NCBI GenBank assembly: GCA_964596405.1 | Contig: CAZQSS010000010.1 | Coordinates: 1-30,094, forward strand | Length of the DNA: 30,094 nucleotides | Source of the DNA: CAZQSS01 sp964596405 | Lineage (GTDB): Bacteria; Patescibacteriota; Patescibacteriia; Magasanikbacterales; UBA10003 | Direction: 5' to 3' | Part shown: positions 29,847-30,094 of the stretch, in pieces | Position numbering within the stretch: the stretch's first letter is position 1 | Layout: each line of letters begins with the position of its first letter | The notes under the pieces: generated by a model | The model's database searches: none | Told to the model about the DNA's origin: nothing | What the model saw: only the letters and a program-made list of their open reading frames with translations | Made by a program: the position numbers and the translations under genes

Positions 29847-30094
29847 ATGAAAAAAAATAATCCAAAATCGCAAATTGTTATTTATAAAGCCGAAAATGGT
29901 CAAGTGAAAATTGATGTTCGTTTTGAAAACGAAACTGTTTGGCTTACGCAAAATGCGCTGGCCGATCTTTTTCAGACAACCAAGCAAAACATAGGTCAAC
30001 ATGTTAAAAATATTCTGGAAGAAATGGAGCAGGATGAAAATTCAACTGTAAAGAAATTCTTTACAGTTCAAAAAGAGGGCTCGCGCGAAGTTTC
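29847..30094 (+). CDS. RhuM-family protein (partial, runs off the window)
   Basis: The first 82 residues are visible. KSQIVIYKAENGQVKIDVRF, then ETVWLTQNALADLFQTTKQN and IGQHVKNILEEMEQDENSTVKKF match the N-terminal domain of RhuM-like (virulence-associated, KilA-N/Bro-type) proteins, which are frequent on genomic islands; the function is unclear and some are near toxin or mobile genes. An in-frame ATG at 29817 would add ten residues. It lies directly after the scrambled tRNA-Ser locus, a common position for integrated accessory DNA. Confidence 0.82.
   Translation, partial: MKKNNPKSQIVIYKAENGQVKIDVRFENETVWLTQNALADLFQTTKQNIGQHVKNILEEMEQDENSTVKKFFTVQKEGSREV

Overview
The window looks like a piece of a Patescibacteria (Candidate Phyla Radiation) chromosome, probably Parcubacteria-like. 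This rests on gene content and style: densely packed genes, a minimal type IV pilus set, a VirD4-like ATPase of the kind common in that group, a double LOG-domain protein, poor Shine-Dalgarno use in housekeeping genes, and many short palindromic repeats. No rRNA or phylogenetic marker was compared, so the placement is inference.

Layout. 34-107 is tRNA-Gln(CTG), followed on the minus strand by dnaX, a large VirD4/TraG-like ATPase and a proline-rich companion. 5357-5551 is a small zinc-binding protein with its own promoter and terminator, followed by a CorA-type transporter. 6818-10226 (minus) holds a sugar-nucleotide-type epimerase, a GIY-YIG gene framed by perfect 28-bp inverted repeats, a membrane protein and cysS. 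10311-15451 (minus) is the complete stress-kinase module spoVR / yeaH-type (DUF444) / prkA in two transcription units. From 15758 everything is on the plus strand: an S41-family protease homologue lacking the usual catalytic lysine, pilM, a lone receiver protein, a pilin and prepilin peptidase pilD, then ligA, gatC, a membrane-anchored propeller-like protein, gatA, an aminotransferase plus GT2 glycosyltransferase pair that looks inserted, a fused double-LOG protein and lgt. The right end holds tRNA-Ser(GGA), three broken tRNA-Ser copies and the start of a RhuM-family gene.

Two gene-expression styles coexist. Several genes (dnaX, gatC, pilD, the receiver gene, the LOG gene) have a TATAAT-like -10 box only 7-12 nt before the ATG, which predicts leaderless or nearly leaderless mRNAs. 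The prkA module, the S41 gene and the small zinc protein instead have TTGACA-type promoters, clear Shine-Dalgarno sequences and mostly their own terminators.

The most interesting signals are: (1) the GIY-YIG gene inside perfect 28-bp inverted repeats, with a 90-bp gene-less element nearby that has the same kind of ends, suggesting an autonomous/non-autonomous pair; (2) double-hairpin insertions of 29-40 bp sitting exactly in the D-, anticodon- and T-loops of broken tRNA-Ser copies; (3) palindromic or tandem repeats translated in frame within linkers of essential proteins (DnaX, CysRS, LigA, GatA).
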